A stretch of DNA of 57,957 nucleotides, from assembly GCF_018613315.1 (NCBI RefSeq), contig NZ_JAGGQL010000020.1, forward strand, positions 1 to 57,957. The letters run 5' to 3'. A program made the translations under genes and the position numbers. Positions 1 to 8,590 of the stretch are shown here, piece after piece. The DNA is from Bacillus sp. ISL-37. Its GTDB lineage: Bacteria; Bacillota; Bacilli; Bacillales; Cytobacillaceae. How positions within the stretch are numbered: position 1 is the first letter of the stretch; the number at the start of each line of letters is the position of its first letter. The notes beneath the pieces are model-generated. The model had not been told where the DNA came from, ran no database searches, and saw only the letters and a program-made list of their open reading frames with translations.

Positions 1-41
1 GTGTGGAGCTGACTGATACTAATCGTTCGAGGACTTAACCA
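1..41 (+). rRNA. 23S ribosomal RNA, 3' end only
   Basis: The first ~41 bases match the conserved 3' terminus of Bacillaceae 23S rRNA, including the GGACTTAACC end. The rest of the gene lies upstream of the window. The 5S gene follows about 130 bases later, the usual 16S-23S-5S order. The exact mature 3' end is estimated from the conserved terminus. Confidence 0.93.
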
Positions 42-107
42 AAATAGATTACTCGTTTCTTCTTGAATTCTTCTTACACATTATCTAGTTTTGAGGGAAT
101 AAAGCTT

Positions 108-150
108 TTTGCGAAGCAAAATAGCTTTCATTAATTTGCGAAGCAAAATA
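108..150 (+). repeat. Direct repeat in the 23S-5S spacer
   Basis: A 16-base sequence, TTTGCGAAGCAAAATA, occurs at 108-123 and again at 135-150. Each copy holds a small self-complementary element (TTTGC-GAA-GCAAA), so the spacer RNA can form two equal hairpins between 23S and 5S. A role in rRNA processing or a simple duplication are both possible; the sequence does not decide. Confidence 0.6.
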
Positions 151-174
151 ACTGTCCTTTCCTTAATTAAATAG

Positions 175-290
<116 letters not shown>

Positions 291-296
291 ACATGA

Positions 297-328
297 AAGA
301 ACAGCTGTAATGGCTGTTCTTTTTTTTG
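297..328 (+). terminator. rRNA operon terminator
   Basis: A perfect 9-bp stem (AAGAACAGC / GCTGTTCTT, loop of 7) is followed by an uninterrupted T run, seven bases after the 5S end. Confidence 0.93.
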
Positions 329-359
329 TGGAAATTCCGAGAAAAATTTTCCTTTATAA

Positions 360-405
360 CATAATTTTGTCCAAATTATGAATTACCCTGGTATGTAATT
401 CATAA
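360..405. promoter_or_regulatory. Two overlapping inverted repeats upstream of the chemoreceptor gene
   Basis: CATAATTT (360-367) pairs with AAATTATG (373-380), and TTATGAATTAC (376-386) pairs perfectly with GTAATTCATAA (395-405). The two repeats share 376-380, so only one hairpin can form at a time in RNA; in DNA they would be adjacent operator half-sites. They lie about 90 bases before the start of the downstream gene. The function is unknown. Confidence 0.45.
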
Positions 406-495
406 ATACTAAACTCTTCCGATATAACAGTAGCATTTAATTTATTCATTTTTTGATGCAATGAATAACAGTTTACATCAAGGGGGAGCAATGTT

Positions 496-2202
496 TTGAG
501 AAAAAAGAGGGCTGGTTTGCAGTTGAAATTAGGGACTAAGATCAATTTGATTGTGTTGAGCACTGTTCTTATTCTTTCTGTAATAATTGGAGTTGTCGTG
601 ACCAAGGAAGTTAGAGAGGGAATAAAGGCTTTTGCGGTGGAAAAGGCTAAAGGAGATTTGGCACTAGGTGAACGATATATTAACAACAAATTCCCGGGAG
701 AGTGGGAAATAAGGAATGGTCAATTATTTAAGGGTGAGCAGCTTTTTAATGATAATTATGAGGTAGTGGATACTATTGGTGCCGATACAGGTGATACAGT
801 AACCATTTTCCAAGGAGATACTCGTATAGCCACAAACGTTATGCTTGAAGGGAAGCGTGCGGTGGGTACGAAGGTGTCTGAAGAGGTCGCAAATGTGGTT
901 CTGAAGCAAGGAAACCCCTATTATGGGGAAGCTGTGGTTGCAGGGAATTCCTATCAAACTGCATATACACCTATAGTGGATCAGAATGGCAAGGCGATAG
1001 GGATTTTTTATGTTGGGGCATCAGAAAAGACAATTGACACTATCTTAACTTCTTTTATGACAAAATTTTTGATTCAAGTCCTAATAGTCGTCATACTAGC
1101 ATCTATAGGAATCTATTGGTTTACGCGTAATTTGAAAAGGAGACTTGAGGCTATTTCTACAGCCCTGCTGAATGCGGGATCTGGTGATTTTACGACAGAT
1201 GTTAAAGATGACAGCGGCGATGAACTTGGCGATCTTTCAAAGAGTTATAACAAGATGAAAGAAAGCTTAAGCACAATGGTAAAAGAGGTTCTGGAAACCT
1301 CGGAACAAGTAGCTGCTTCTTCAGAAGAGCTGAATGCGGGTGCTGAGCAGACAAGTAGGGCTACCGAGCAGATTACAGAGGCAATCCAGCAAGTAGCAGG
1401 AGGTTCTGATGTCCAAACACAAGGTATTGAGGAAAGTGCAAGGGCATTAGAGGAGCTGGCTAAGGGAGTGGCCAATATAGCTGAAACTTCCTCATTAATA
1501 GCTGAATCGAGTATGGAAGCTGGTGACCATGCGAAAAAAGGCGGAGGATATGTTCAAGAAACGGCGAGTCAGATGAATATGATTCATTCTTCCGTTAACG
1601 AGACAGGTGCATTGATTAGTTCGTTAAATGAAAGGTCCAGACAGATAGGAAACATTTCAAAAGTGATTATCGAGATTGCGGATCAAACCAATTTGCTAGC
1701 TTTGAATGCTGCGATAGAAGCAGCGAGAGCTGGAGAACATGGGAAGGGATTTGCAGTTGTTGCTGCAGAGGTCAGAAAGCTGGCTGAACAATCACAAAAT
1801 TCCTCTTCTCAGATATCAGAGTTAATTAGGCATATTCAAACGGATATGGAACACTCAAATGATTCGATGGATCGGGTGAAAAAAGAAGTTATTAGCGGCT
1901 TGGGAATCGTAGAGGATACTCAAAGAAGCTTCCAGGAGATTCTTTTATCTATGGAAAATATGAGTGAACGAATCGAAGAGATGGCAGCCACGGCGGAACA
2001 GATGTCTGCGAGCACTGAGGAAGTATCCGCAACAGTCAATGAAGTCTCAACTATATCAAAGGAATCTTCCTTGCATAGCCAAAATGTAGCGGCTTCTGCG
2101 GAGGAACAATTAGCTTCAATGGAGGAAATAATAGCTTCGGCCAATAATCTATCAACAATGGCTGAAACTTTAAAAGATACGGTCAGCCGATTTAAAATAT
2201 GA
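496..2202 (+). CDS. Methyl-accepting chemotaxis protein with single Cache sensor domain
   Basis: A transmembrane chemoreceptor that signals to the CheA/CheW array. Residues ~17-36 form the first membrane helix, ~40-180 an extracellular single-Cache (sCache_3-like) ligand domain, and ~190-209 the second helix. A HAMP domain (~210-260) and a long coiled-coil signalling domain follow. The highly conserved tip ([20 protein letters not shown]) sits near residues 393-412. The start is TTG at 496, because the nearby ATG at 491 meets a stop after one codon; AGGGGG at 481-486 is well spaced for the TTG. The layout resembles B. subtilis YvaQ-type receptors. The ligand cannot be read from the sequence. 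No che genes are nearby, so it is a stand-alone receptor with its own terminator. Confidence 0.94.
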   Translation: MRKKRAGLQLKLGTKINLIVLSTVLILSVIIGVVVTKEVREGIKAFAVEKAKGDLALGERYINNKFPGEWEIRNGQLFKGEQLFNDNYEVVDTIGADTGDTVTIFQGDTRIATNVMLEGKRAVGTKVSEEVANVVLKQGNPYYGEAVVAGNSYQTAYTPIVDQNGKAIGIFYVGASEKTIDTILTSFMTKFLIQVLIVVILASIGIYWFTRNLKRRLEAISTALLNAGSGDFTTDVKDDSGDELGDLSKSYNKMKESLSTMVKEVLETSEQVAASSEELNAGAEQTSRATEQITEAIQQVAGGSDVQTQGIEESARALEELAKGVANIAETSSLIAESSMEAGDHAKKGGGYVQETASQMNMIHSSVNETGALISSLNERSRQIGNISKVIIEIADQTNLLALNAAIEAARAGEHGKGFAVVAAEVRKLAEQSQNSSSQISELIRHIQTDMEHSNDSMDRVKKEVISGLGIVEDTQRSFQEILLSMENMSERIEEMAATAEQMSASTEEVSATVNEVSTISKESSLHSQNVAASAEEQLASMEEIIASANNLSTMAETLKDTVSRFKI

Positions 2203-2205
2203 ATG

Positions 2206-2253
2206 AAAACCATCAAGCCTTCCCGGTCACGGATTTAGGCTTGATGGTTTTTT
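2206..2253 (+). terminator. Terminator after the chemoreceptor gene
   Basis: AAAACCATCAAGCC pairs with GGCTTGATGGTTTT across an 18-base loop, followed by a T run, a few bases after the stop codon. Confidence 0.9.
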
Positions 2254-2260
2254 AGACTGT

Positions 2261-2614
2261 TTAATATTTGATTGCAGTGTCTATTGTCGAATATAACTTC
2301 TCGTTCCTGGCTTCCACAAAGTATTGTTTTTGAACATACTCCTTCCCGCCATTCTCTTCGTACCAATTTTTAATGCGTTGCAGATGTTCTTTATCGCTTC
2401 TAACATGATTTTCTATTTCTATATAATCCTCATAGCTGTCATATTCCCAAATCGCAAATATCTCTGTCGTTGTCTCGTCATGTGGCAGCATCCATCTTCC
2501 TGTCAGTCTGGCTCCGTGCTTCAGTTGATTTGGCATGTTTATCTCAGTAAAAAGCTTATTGAATGGTTCTACAAAATCATTTTTTACTATGTAGAATTTA
2601 CGCCGATAAAACAA
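2261..2614 (-). CDS. NIPSNAP family protein
   Basis: A small soluble protein of about 117 residues. The opening FYRRKFYIVKNDFVEPFN, the middle QLKHGARLTGRWM and the later AIWEYDSYEDY are typical of bacterial NIPSNAP proteins, which fold as a dimeric alpha+beta barrel; their biochemical role is unsettled. The chosen start is TTG at 2612-2614, which has AGGGAG nine bases upstream. An in-frame TTG at 2675-2677 would add 21 residues with no family similarity. It is a single gene convergent with the chemoreceptor, and it lies just past that gene's terminator. No neighbour suggests a substrate. Confidence 0.85.
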   Translation of the reverse strand: MFYRRKFYIVKNDFVEPFNKLFTEINMPNQLKHGARLTGRWMLPHDETTTEIFAIWEYDSYEDYIEIENHVRSDKEHLQRIKNWYEENGGKEYVQKQYFVEARNEKLYSTIDTAIKY

Positions 2615-2833
2615 TATTAACAACTCCCTGTAATCTCTTATTTTAAAATGGTATCCTTTTCCATGCTCCTTCGTCAATCACCATCATTTTTATGTAAAGA
2701 AGTTTCAAATCATAAGGTTAAGGAAACCTTAAAATAAGAATCTTTTCGTTAGGGATTTTGCAAGTTGCTTTACAAGTGATTTGTTTAATGCGAACATTAG
2801 GGATTATTAGAAGAGATGTCTGGAGGGTTTTGA

Positions 2834-3376
2834 ATGCTGGAGAATAGTTTTGTCATGGTGGCCATCATCTTAATCATCAATATTGTGTATGTGTCTTTTT
2901 TTACAATCAGGATGATCTTGACGTTGAAGGGGCAGCGTTACTTAGCAGCTGGGCTCAGCACGATTGAGGTCGTTATTTATGTTGTTGGGCTTGGCCTGGT
3001 ACTTGATAATTTAAATCAGATACAGAATCTGGTTGCGTATGCTGTCGGCTATGGCATCGGTGTCATTGTCGGAATGAAAATTGAAGAGAAGCTGGCACTT
3101 GGCTATATTACGATCAATGTGATTACGAAAGAGTATGATGTGGATCTGCCAAAGGCTTTGCGCGCACTTGGTTACGGTGTGACGGATTGGGCTGCACATG
3201 GACTTGAGGGCGACCGGATGGCAATGCAGATTCTAACGCCGCGAAAATATGAATTGAAGCTGTACGAGAAAATCAAGGAGCTGGATCCGAAGGCATTCAT
3301 CATCGCGTATGAACCGAAATCGATCCATGGCGGGTTCTGGGTAAAATCGGTACGGAAAGGAAAGCTGTTTTCATGA
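2834..3376 (+). CDS. yebE: UPF0316 / DUF2179 membrane protein YebE
   Basis: An integral membrane protein of 180 residues. Three hydrophobic helices (about residues 5-27, 37-56 and 65-84) precede a cytoplasmic C-terminal DUF2179 domain (~100-170). Length and order match B. subtilis YebE, which also lies just upstream of yebG and purE. A GGAGG ribosome site precedes the ATG. The stop overlaps the yebG start by four bases (ATGA), so the two are translationally coupled. The molecular function of the family is unknown; DUF2179 is a ferredoxin-like ligand-binding fold in related membrane proteins. Confidence 0.9.
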   Translation: MLENSFVMVAIILIINIVYVSFFTIRMILTLKGQRYLAAGLSTIEVVIYVVGLGLVLDNLNQIQNLVAYAVGYGIGVIVGMKIEEKLALGYITINVITKEYDVDLPKALRALGYGVTDWAAHGLEGDRMAMQILTPRKYELKLYEKIKELDPKAFIIAYEPKSIHGGFWVKSVRKGKLFS

Positions 3377-3579
3377 GTAAGGGTAAAAAGAAGCAAATGT
3401 ACGAAGTCGGAGAACATGAATCAATCGATGAATGTCTTAATAGAATGAAGAAGGATGGATTCGCTCCTGTCCGCAGGATGGAGAAGCCGATTTTCAAGGA
3501 AGTTGAAAAGAATGGGACAGTTGAATATGAGCCTGCGGGCAGGCAGATCATTTTTGAAGCGAAGTTAATTGAGAGCTGA
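3373..3579 (+). CDS. yebG: NETI motif-containing protein YebG
   Basis: A 68-residue soluble protein with a basic start ([13 protein letters not shown]), then [20 protein letters not shown] at the place of the family's NETI motif, and a C-terminal beta-rich segment. It matches YebG of B. subtilis in size and position between yebE and purE, and it overlaps yebE by four bases. The function is unknown. After the stop there is only a weak hairpin (AGCTGAC / GTTAGCT, 3574-3591) without a good T run, so some transcription may continue towards the pur region. Confidence 0.88.
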   Translation: MSKGKKKQMYEVGEHESIDECLNRMKKDGFAPVRRMEKPIFKEVEKNGTVEYEPAGRQIIFEAKLIES

Positions 3580-3605
3580 CTTGCGTTAGCTGTTTAAAGC
3601 CCTAA

Positions 3606-3646
3606 ACACGAACAATATAAAATAAAAATTATTTAATGTTCGATTA
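3606..3646 (+). promoter_or_regulatory. PurBox pair (putative PurR operator) upstream of purE
   Basis: Two CGAACA-type boxes in inverted orientation, ACGAACAATA (3608-3617) and TAATGTTCGA (3634-3643), have starts 22 bases apart between their CGAAC cores. This is the layout of Bacillus PurR control sites just upstream of pur promoters. PurR binds these boxes when PRPP is low. The core bases are seen; PurR binding is inferred. Confidence 0.8.
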
Positions 3647-3650
3647 TAGA

Positions 3651-3680
3651 TTGACAATAAGTCGAATTAGTTGTTAATAT
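3651..3680 (+). promoter_or_regulatory. Sigma-A promoter of the purine operon
   Basis: A perfect -35 TTGACA (3651-3656) is followed by TAATAT (3675-3680) with an 18-bp spacer. It lies directly after the PurBox pair and before the riboswitch leader, so both controls act on this promoter's transcripts. Confidence 0.8.
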
Positions 3681-3708
3681 GTAAATGTCGAAAGTGAAAT
3701 TTAGTTTT

Positions 3709-3898
3709 CCCTCGTATAATAATGGGGATATGGCCCATGAGTCTCTACCCGGTAACCGTAAATCGCCGGACTATGAGGGAAAGTAGTTTTTAAGTGAAGG
3801 GAAAAGAAATCGCGTTCACTTATGGATTTCTTTGCGTATGCACCCGGACAGACTACTTTCTCTTCTATTTAGAGGAAGCAGTCTATCCGGGTTTTTTG
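3709..3898 (+). ncRNA. Purine riboswitch (guanine type) with expression platform
   Basis: The aptamer spans 3709-3779. P1 is CCCTCGTA / TATGAGGG, and the core has the ATAAT, GGATATGG, TCTCTACC, ACCGTAAAT and GGACTATG elements of purine aptamers. The base that selects the ligand (position 74 in xpt numbering) is C in GACTAT, which specifies guanine or hypoxanthine rather than adenine. GAAAGTAGT after P1 (3779-3787) can pair with ACTACTTTC (3852-3860), forming an antiterminator that blocks the 5' side of the terminator at 3842-3898. Ligand binding fixes P1 and favours termination, so purine excess shuts off purE-purD. Confidence 0.95.
3842..3898 (+). terminator. Riboswitch-controlled terminator before purE
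   Basis: ACCCGGA-C-AGACT pairs with AGTCT-A-TCCGGGT, with a second small stem (CTTCT / AGAGG) at the tip, followed by TTTTTT. The 5' arm contains the segment used by the competing antiterminator. Confidence 0.9.
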
Positions 3899-3925
3899 TT
3901 TTTTAACTCCAAAGGGGGTAAGTAT

Positions 3926-4408
3926 ATGACGGTTGCAGTCATTATGGGGAGCAAATCGGATTGGGAAACGATGAAGCATGCGTGTGACATACTGGATCAG
4001 CTGGAAGTTTCTTATATAAAAAAGGTGGTTTCAGCCCACCGTACGCCTGATCTTATGTTTGAATTTGCCGAGAAGGCCAGGGACGAAGGGATCAAAGTCA
4101 TTATCGCTGGGGCTGGCGGTGCGGCACATTTGCCTGGAATGGTAGCGGCGAAAACGACATTGCCTGTGATCGGGGTGCCAGTTCAGTCAAAAGCACTTAA
4201 TGGATTGGATTCACTGTTGTCGATTGTCCAGATGCCGGGTGGTGTGCCGGTTGCAACAGTAGCCATCGGAAAAGCTGGAGCAACAAATGCGGGTCTCCTT
4301 GCGGCGCAGATTCTTGGGGCATTTGACAGTGAAGTCGCCGAGAGATTGGAGCGGCTGAGGGAAGAAACAAAAACGTCAGTGATGGAAAGCAGTGATGAGC
4401 TTGTCTAA
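3926..4408 (+). CDS. purE: 5-(carboxyamino)imidazole ribonucleotide mutase PurE
   Basis: Class I PurE, cytosolic, 160 residues. It moves the carboxyl group of N5-CAIR to C4 to give CAIR, directly after PurK. The GSKSDWETM nucleotide-phosphate loop, VSAHRTPD with the catalytic histidine, and [14 protein letters not shown] are all present. The frame is open upstream into the riboswitch, but the true start is ATG 3926, preceded by AAAGGGGG and lying just past the leader terminator. It is the first gene of the purine operon and overlaps purK by 14 bases. Confidence 0.97.
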   Translation: MTVAVIMGSKSDWETMKHACDILDQLEVSYIKKVVSAHRTPDLMFEFAEKARDEGIKVIIAGAGGAAHLPGMVAAKTTLPVIGVPVQSKALNGLDSLLSIVQMPGGVPVATVAIGKAGATNAGLLAAQILGAFDSEVAERLERLREETKTSVMESSDELV

Positions 4409-5555
4409 AGTGGTTTTACCGGGAGAGACGATTGGAATTATTGGCGGCGGCCAGCTTGGCAAGATGATGGCGCTCTCGGCAAAAGCGATGGGATTCAGAG
4501 TAGTCGTGCTGGATCCGACCGAAGATTGCCCATGCGGCCAGGTAGCTGATCAGCAGATTATCGGCGGTTACGATGACCTTGAAAAAATAAAGCGGTTATC
4601 AGAACAGAGTGATGTGATCACTTATGAGTTTGAGAATATAGATGCAACTGCCCTTGAATGGTTGAATAAAAATGCGTATGTGCCGCAGGGCACGGAATTG
4701 CTGCGAATTACTCAGGACAGGATAGAAGAGAAGCGCAACATCGAGGCAGCGGGTGTTCAGGTGGCTCCATATGCTGTTGTGGCAAGAGTGCAGGATGTCA
4801 GGGCGGGAATGGAAGAACTGGGATTACCTGCTGTCCTGAAAACAGCCAGGGGCGGTTATGATGGCAAGGGTCAGCTGGTTCTTAGGTCTATTGATGATAT
4901 CGATTTAGCAGAAACATTAGTCAGCCAGGGTGCATGTGTGCTGGAAAAGTGGATTCCGTTTGAAAAGGAAATTTCGGTGATCATCACACGCGGGACAAAT
5001 GGTGAAACGAGCGTATTCCCAGTGGCTGAGAATGTTCATAAGGAAAACATTCTGCATCAGACAATTGTTCCTGCAAGAATCACCATGAAGGCTGAAGCAA
5101 AGGCTATAGAAGCAGCGAAACAAATTGCGTCAGCATTAGGATTGGCTGGAACGCTGGCAGTCGAGATGTTTTTAGCTGAAAATGATGAGCTTTACATAAA
5201 TGAACTGGCGCCAAGGCCCCATAACTCGGGGCATTACAGTATCGAAGCCTGTGAGACGTCGCAGTTCGAACAGCATATCAGGGCAGTTTGCGGCTGGCCA
5301 TTGGGAAGTACGAACTTGCTGAAGCCGGCTGTGATGGTGAATATTCTGGGCCAACACCAGCAGCCATTGCTGGATAAAATCGCAGACTTGCAGGATTGGA
5401 AAATCCATTTATACGGCAAAAAGGAAGCCAAACATAAGCGTAAAATGGGCCACGTGACCCTTTTACGAGAAACAGTAGAAATCGCGCTTAATGAAGCTGA
5501 GAGAAGCGGAATCTGGGAAAGCGCAGCAGAAATGATCGGAGGACAAAAGAGATGA
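4395..5555 (+). CDS. purK: 5-(carboxyamino)imidazole ribonucleotide synthase PurK
   Basis: An ATP-grasp ligase of 386 residues that carboxylates AIR with bicarbonate and ATP to N5-CAIR. The N-terminal Rossmann-like [12 protein letters not shown], the [13 protein letters not shown] loop and the C-terminal [13 protein letters not shown] signature are intact. ATG 4395 is preferred; a GTG one codon earlier (4392) is also possible. The start lies inside the end of purE and the stop overlaps the purB start (ATGA), as expected for a tightly coupled operon. Confidence 0.96.
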   Translation: MSLSKVVLPGETIGIIGGGQLGKMMALSAKAMGFRVVVLDPTEDCPCGQVADQQIIGGYDDLEKIKRLSEQSDVITYEFENIDATALEWLNKNAYVPQGTELLRITQDRIEEKRNIEAAGVQVAPYAVVARVQDVRAGMEELGLPAVLKTARGGYDGKGQLVLRSIDDIDLAETLVSQGACVLEKWIPFEKEISVIITRGTNGETSVFPVAENVHKENILHQTIVPARITMKAEAKAIEAAKQIASALGLAGTLAVEMFLAENDELYINELAPRPHNSGHYSIEACETSQFEQHIRAVCGWPLGSTNLLKPAVMVNILGQHQQPLLDKIADLQDWKIHLYGKKEAKHKRKMGHVTLLRETVEIALNEAERSGIWESAAEMIGGQKR

Positions 5556-6844
5556 TAGATCGTTATACAAGACCGGAAATGGGAGCAATTTGGACGGAGG
5601 AAAACCGCTTTAAGGCATGGCTCGAGGTTGAGATTCTTGCATGTGAGGCATGGGCAGAGCTAGGAGATATTCCTAAGGAAGACGTAAAGAAACTCCGCGA
5701 GAATGCCTCTTTTGATATTAACCGGATTAAGGAAATCGAGGAAGAGACGCGGCATGATGTCGTTGCTTTTACAAGAGCGGTATCAGAGACACTTGGAGAA
5801 GAGCGCAAATGGGTGCATTATGGTCTGACTTCAACTGATGTTGTGGATACGGCTCTATCCTATGTGCTTAAGCAGGCTAATGCGATTTTGCTGAAGGATC
5901 TTGAGAACTTTGTTGAGATTCTGACTAATAAAGCAAGAGAACATAAGAACACAGTCATGATGGGGCGCACGCACGGTGTTCATGCTGAGCCTACCACTTT
6001 TGGCTTGAAGCTGGCACTATGGCTGGAGGAAATGAAGCGTAATCTTGAGCGGTTTAAAATGGCGTCTCGCGGTGTCGAGTTCGGCAAGATTTCTGGTGCA
6101 GTGGGAACGTACGCGAATATCGATCCATTCGTGGAATCATATGTTTGTGAAAAGCTTGGTTTGCAGCCGGCACCGATTTCGACACAGACCTTGCAGCGTG
6201 ACCGTCATGCTTTCTATATGTCCACGCTTGCTTTGATTGCGACTTCGATTGAGAAGTTTGCGGTTGAAATCCGCGGTTTGCAAAAAAGTGAAACCCGTGA
6301 AGTAGAGGAGTTTTTTGCAAAGGGACAAAAAGGCTCGTCGGCCATGCCGCATAAGCGCAACCCAATTGGCTCTGAAAACATGACAGGGATGGCAAGGGTC
6401 ATCCGTGGCTATATGACAACCGCTTATGAGAATGTGCCGCTATGGCATGAGCGCGATATTTCACACTCATCTGCAGAAAGAATTATTTTACCAGACGCGA
6501 CAATCGCATTGAACTATATGCTTAACCGCTTCGGCAATATCGTGAAGAATTTGACGGTGTATCCGGAGAACATGAAGCGGAATATGGACCGGACGCTTGG
6601 CTTGATCTACTCACAGCGTGTGCTGCTTGCTTTGATCGACAAGGGGATGTCCCGTGAGGAAGCTTACGATACAGTTCAGCCAAGAGCGATGGAAGCATGG
6701 GAAAAGCAGGTGCAATTCCGCATCCTGATCGAAAGTGATGAAAAAATCGCGGGGCTTTTAAGCGAAGCGGAAATCGATGACTGCTTTGATTATAACTACC
6801 ATATCAAGCATGTTGATATGATTTTTGAACGACTAGGTCTTTAA
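5552..6844 (+). CDS. purB: Adenylosuccinate lyase PurB
   Basis: Acts twice in purine synthesis: it splits SAICAR to AICAR plus fumarate, and adenylosuccinate to AMP plus fumarate. It is a cytosolic homotetramer of the fumarase/aspartase superfamily. The signature [11 protein letters not shown] lies at residues ~261-271 and carries the mobile catalytic serine loop; TSTDVVDT and [10 protein letters not shown] form the other two active-site regions. Its 430 residues are normal. The ATG overlaps the purK stop. A 102-base gap follows before purC, the first real spacing in the operon. Confidence 0.97.
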   Translation: MIDRYTRPEMGAIWTEENRFKAWLEVEILACEAWAELGDIPKEDVKKLRENASFDINRIKEIEEETRHDVVAFTRAVSETLGEERKWVHYGLTSTDVVDTALSYVLKQANAILLKDLENFVEILTNKAREHKNTVMMGRTHGVHAEPTTFGLKLALWLEEMKRNLERFKMASRGVEFGKISGAVGTYANIDPFVESYVCEKLGLQPAPISTQTLQRDRHAFYMSTLALIATSIEKFAVEIRGLQKSETREVEEFFAKGQKGSSAMPHKRNPIGSENMTGMARVIRGYMTTAYENVPLWHERDISHSSAERIILPDATIALNYMLNRFGNIVKNLTVYPENMKRNMDRTLGLIYSQRVLLALIDKGMSREEAYDTVQPRAMEAWEKQVQFRILIESDEKIAGLLSEAEIDDCFDYNYHIKHVDMIFERLGL

Positions 6845-6946
6845 TTTTTCAAAAAGGAACATAAATAGAGGGCGAGGTTATCCTTGCCCTTCCTTTAACT
6901 GCAGGTGACTGAAGATTGCCAATTATCTCAATCGGAGGGCGTTAAT

Positions 6947-7660
6947 ATGGAAGAGCTGTTATACGAAGGGAAAGCGAAGCGGATTTTCGCAACGGATGAC
7001 GAGCGGGTAGTAAGGGTGCAATACAAGGATTCAGCGACGGCCTATAATGGCGAGAAAAAGGCGGAGATTGTCGGCAAGGGCAGGCTGAATAACGAGATTA
7101 CGAGTTTGCTATTCTTGAAGCTTAGGGAAGCGGGAATCCAATCGCATTTTATCGAAAAAACTTCAGAGAATGAGCAGCTTGTAAAACGAGTTGCTATCAT
7201 TCCGCTTGAGGTGGTCGTGAGGAACTTTGCTGCTGGAAGCTTTTCGAAGCGGCTTGGTGTCGAGGAAGGCAAAAAACTGTCGAGACCAATCGTTGAGTTT
7301 TACCTGAAGGATGATTCACTTGGCGATCCGCTGATCACCGATGATCATGTAGATGTGCTGGATCTTGCATCAGCTGATGAGGTCGCAGAACTGAAGGAAG
7401 CGGCTATGAAAATCAATGAGGTTCTTGGCGGATTTTTCGCAGAGATCGGTGTTACTTTAATCGATTTCAAGCTGGAGTTTGGCAAGGACGCAGACGGCAG
7501 CATCCTGCTTGCGGATGAGATTTCGCCGGACACGTGCCGCCTTTGGGACATGGAAACACAGCAGAAGCTTGATAAAGATGTATTTCGCCGTGATTTAGGG
7601 AATCTGACAGATGCTTACGAAACCATTTTAACGAGATTGGGAGGACAATTGCATGTATAA
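6947..7660 (+). CDS. purC: SAICAR synthetase PurC
   Basis: Joins CAIR and aspartate with ATP to give SAICAR. It has 237 residues, the usual single-domain bacterial length. [10 protein letters not shown] (phosphate-binding start), [12 protein letters not shown] and the [13 protein letters not shown] signature are present. An in-frame GTG 42 bases upstream exists, but ATG 6947 has GGAGGG at a proper distance and gives the family N-terminus [11 protein letters not shown]. It overlaps purS by eight bases. Confidence 0.96.
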   Translation: MEELLYEGKAKRIFATDDERVVRVQYKDSATAYNGEKKAEIVGKGRLNNEITSLLFLKLREAGIQSHFIEKTSENEQLVKRVAIIPLEVVVRNFAAGSFSKRLGVEEGKKLSRPIVEFYLKDDSLGDPLITDDHVDVLDLASADEVAELKEAAMKINEVLGGFFAEIGVTLIDFKLEFGKDADGSILLADEISPDTCRLWDMETQQKLDKDVFRRDLGNLTDAYETILTRLGGQLHV

Positions 7661-7907
7661 AGTAAAGGTGTATGTCACGTTAAGGGAAAGTGTTTTGGAT
7701 CCGCAGGGGACGGCTGTGAAAAGTGCGCTTGCGACACATGGTTATGAAGGCATCCAGGAGGTTCGCATCGGTAAATACATGGAGCTGACTTTGGATGAGT
7801 CGGTGAAGGATGTCGACGCTGCTGTGAAGGAGATGTGCGAGCGCTTGCTGGCGAATCCGGTGATTGAGGACTACAGGTATGAAGTCGAGGAGGTTGTTGC
7901 ACAGTGA
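7653..7907 (+). CDS. purS: FGAM synthase subunit PurS
   Basis: The small structural subunit (84 residues) of the three-part PurLQS enzyme, which turns FGAR into FGAM. PurS dimers bridge PurQ and PurL and help pass ammonia between them. [19 protein letters not shown] and the [10 protein letters not shown] strand are family-typical. It overlaps both neighbours by a few bases (purC 8, purQ 4), which favours equal synthesis of the complex subunits. Confidence 0.96.
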   Translation: MYKVKVYVTLRESVLDPQGTAVKSALATHGYEGIQEVRIGKYMELTLDESVKDVDAAVKEMCERLLANPVIEDYRYEVEEVVAQ

Positions 7908-8590
7908 AGTTTGCGGTGATCGTATTTCCGGGTTCGAACTGTGACATTGACATGTACCATGCCGTAAAAGATGAGCTTGGCGAAGAAGCGGAGTATGTGT
8001 GGCATGATGCTGAAAGTCTAGAAGACTATGACGCTGTGTTGTTGCCAGGCGGATTTTCTTATGGAGATTACTTGCGTTCTGGCGCGATTGCCCAGTTCAG
8101 CAATGTCATGAAGGAAGTTGTCAAAGCTGCTGAAGTTGGCAAACCTGTTCTTGGTGTCTGCAACGGATTTCAAATTTTGCTGGAAGCGGGTCTCCTTCCC
8201 GGGGCCATGCGCCGGAATGACAGCCTGAAGTTCATCTGCAAGCAGGTAGAGCTAAAGGTGGAAAAAAATGAAACAATGTTCTCGGCTGGCTACGAACAGG
8301 GAGAAGTCATCACGATTCCGGTTGCGCACGGGGAAGGCAACTATTATTGCGATGAGGAAACGCTGTCTCGTTTGAAGGCTAATAATCAAATCGTGTTTAC
8401 ATACAATGGCGAAAATCCGAATGGAAGCCTTGAAAATATCGCAGGAATCATCAATAAACGAGGCAATGTCCTTGGCATGATGCCTCATCCTGAACGCGCG
8501 GTCGACGAGCTGCTTGGCGGAGCGGACGGACTGAAGCTTTTCAAATCGATCGTTAAACAATGGAGGGAAGCAAATGCGGTTAATGCTTGA
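7904..8590 (+). CDS. purQ: FGAM synthase glutaminase subunit PurQ
   Basis: A class I glutamine amidotransferase (228 residues) that releases ammonia from glutamine for PurL. The nucleophile is Cys86 in GVCNGFQ, and the His/Glu partners are in MMPHPERAV near the C-terminus. The start is GTG, overlapping the purS stop (GTGA). The 3' end overlaps purL by 17 bases. Nothing is unusual compared with B. subtilis PurQ. Confidence 0.96.
   Translation: MKFAVIVFPGSNCDIDMYHAVKDELGEEAEYVWHDAESLEDYDAVLLPGGFSYGDYLRSGAIAQFSNVMKEVVKAAEVGKPVLGVCNGFQILLEAGLLPGAMRRNDSLKFICKQVELKVEKNETMFSAGYEQGEVITIPVAHGEGNYYCDEETLSRLKANNQIVFTYNGENPNGSLENIAGIINKRGNVLGMMPHPERAVDELLGGADGLKLFKSIVKQWREANAVNA

Noticed and set aside
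403-425. Sigma-D promoter for the chemoreceptor
   Set aside because: CCGATAT fits the -10, but TAAA is only 11 bases away instead of about 15.
3794-3925. Longer N-terminus for PurE
   Set aside because: The extra codons cover the riboswitch expression platform and its terminator; family length and the AAAGGGGG site place the start at 3926.
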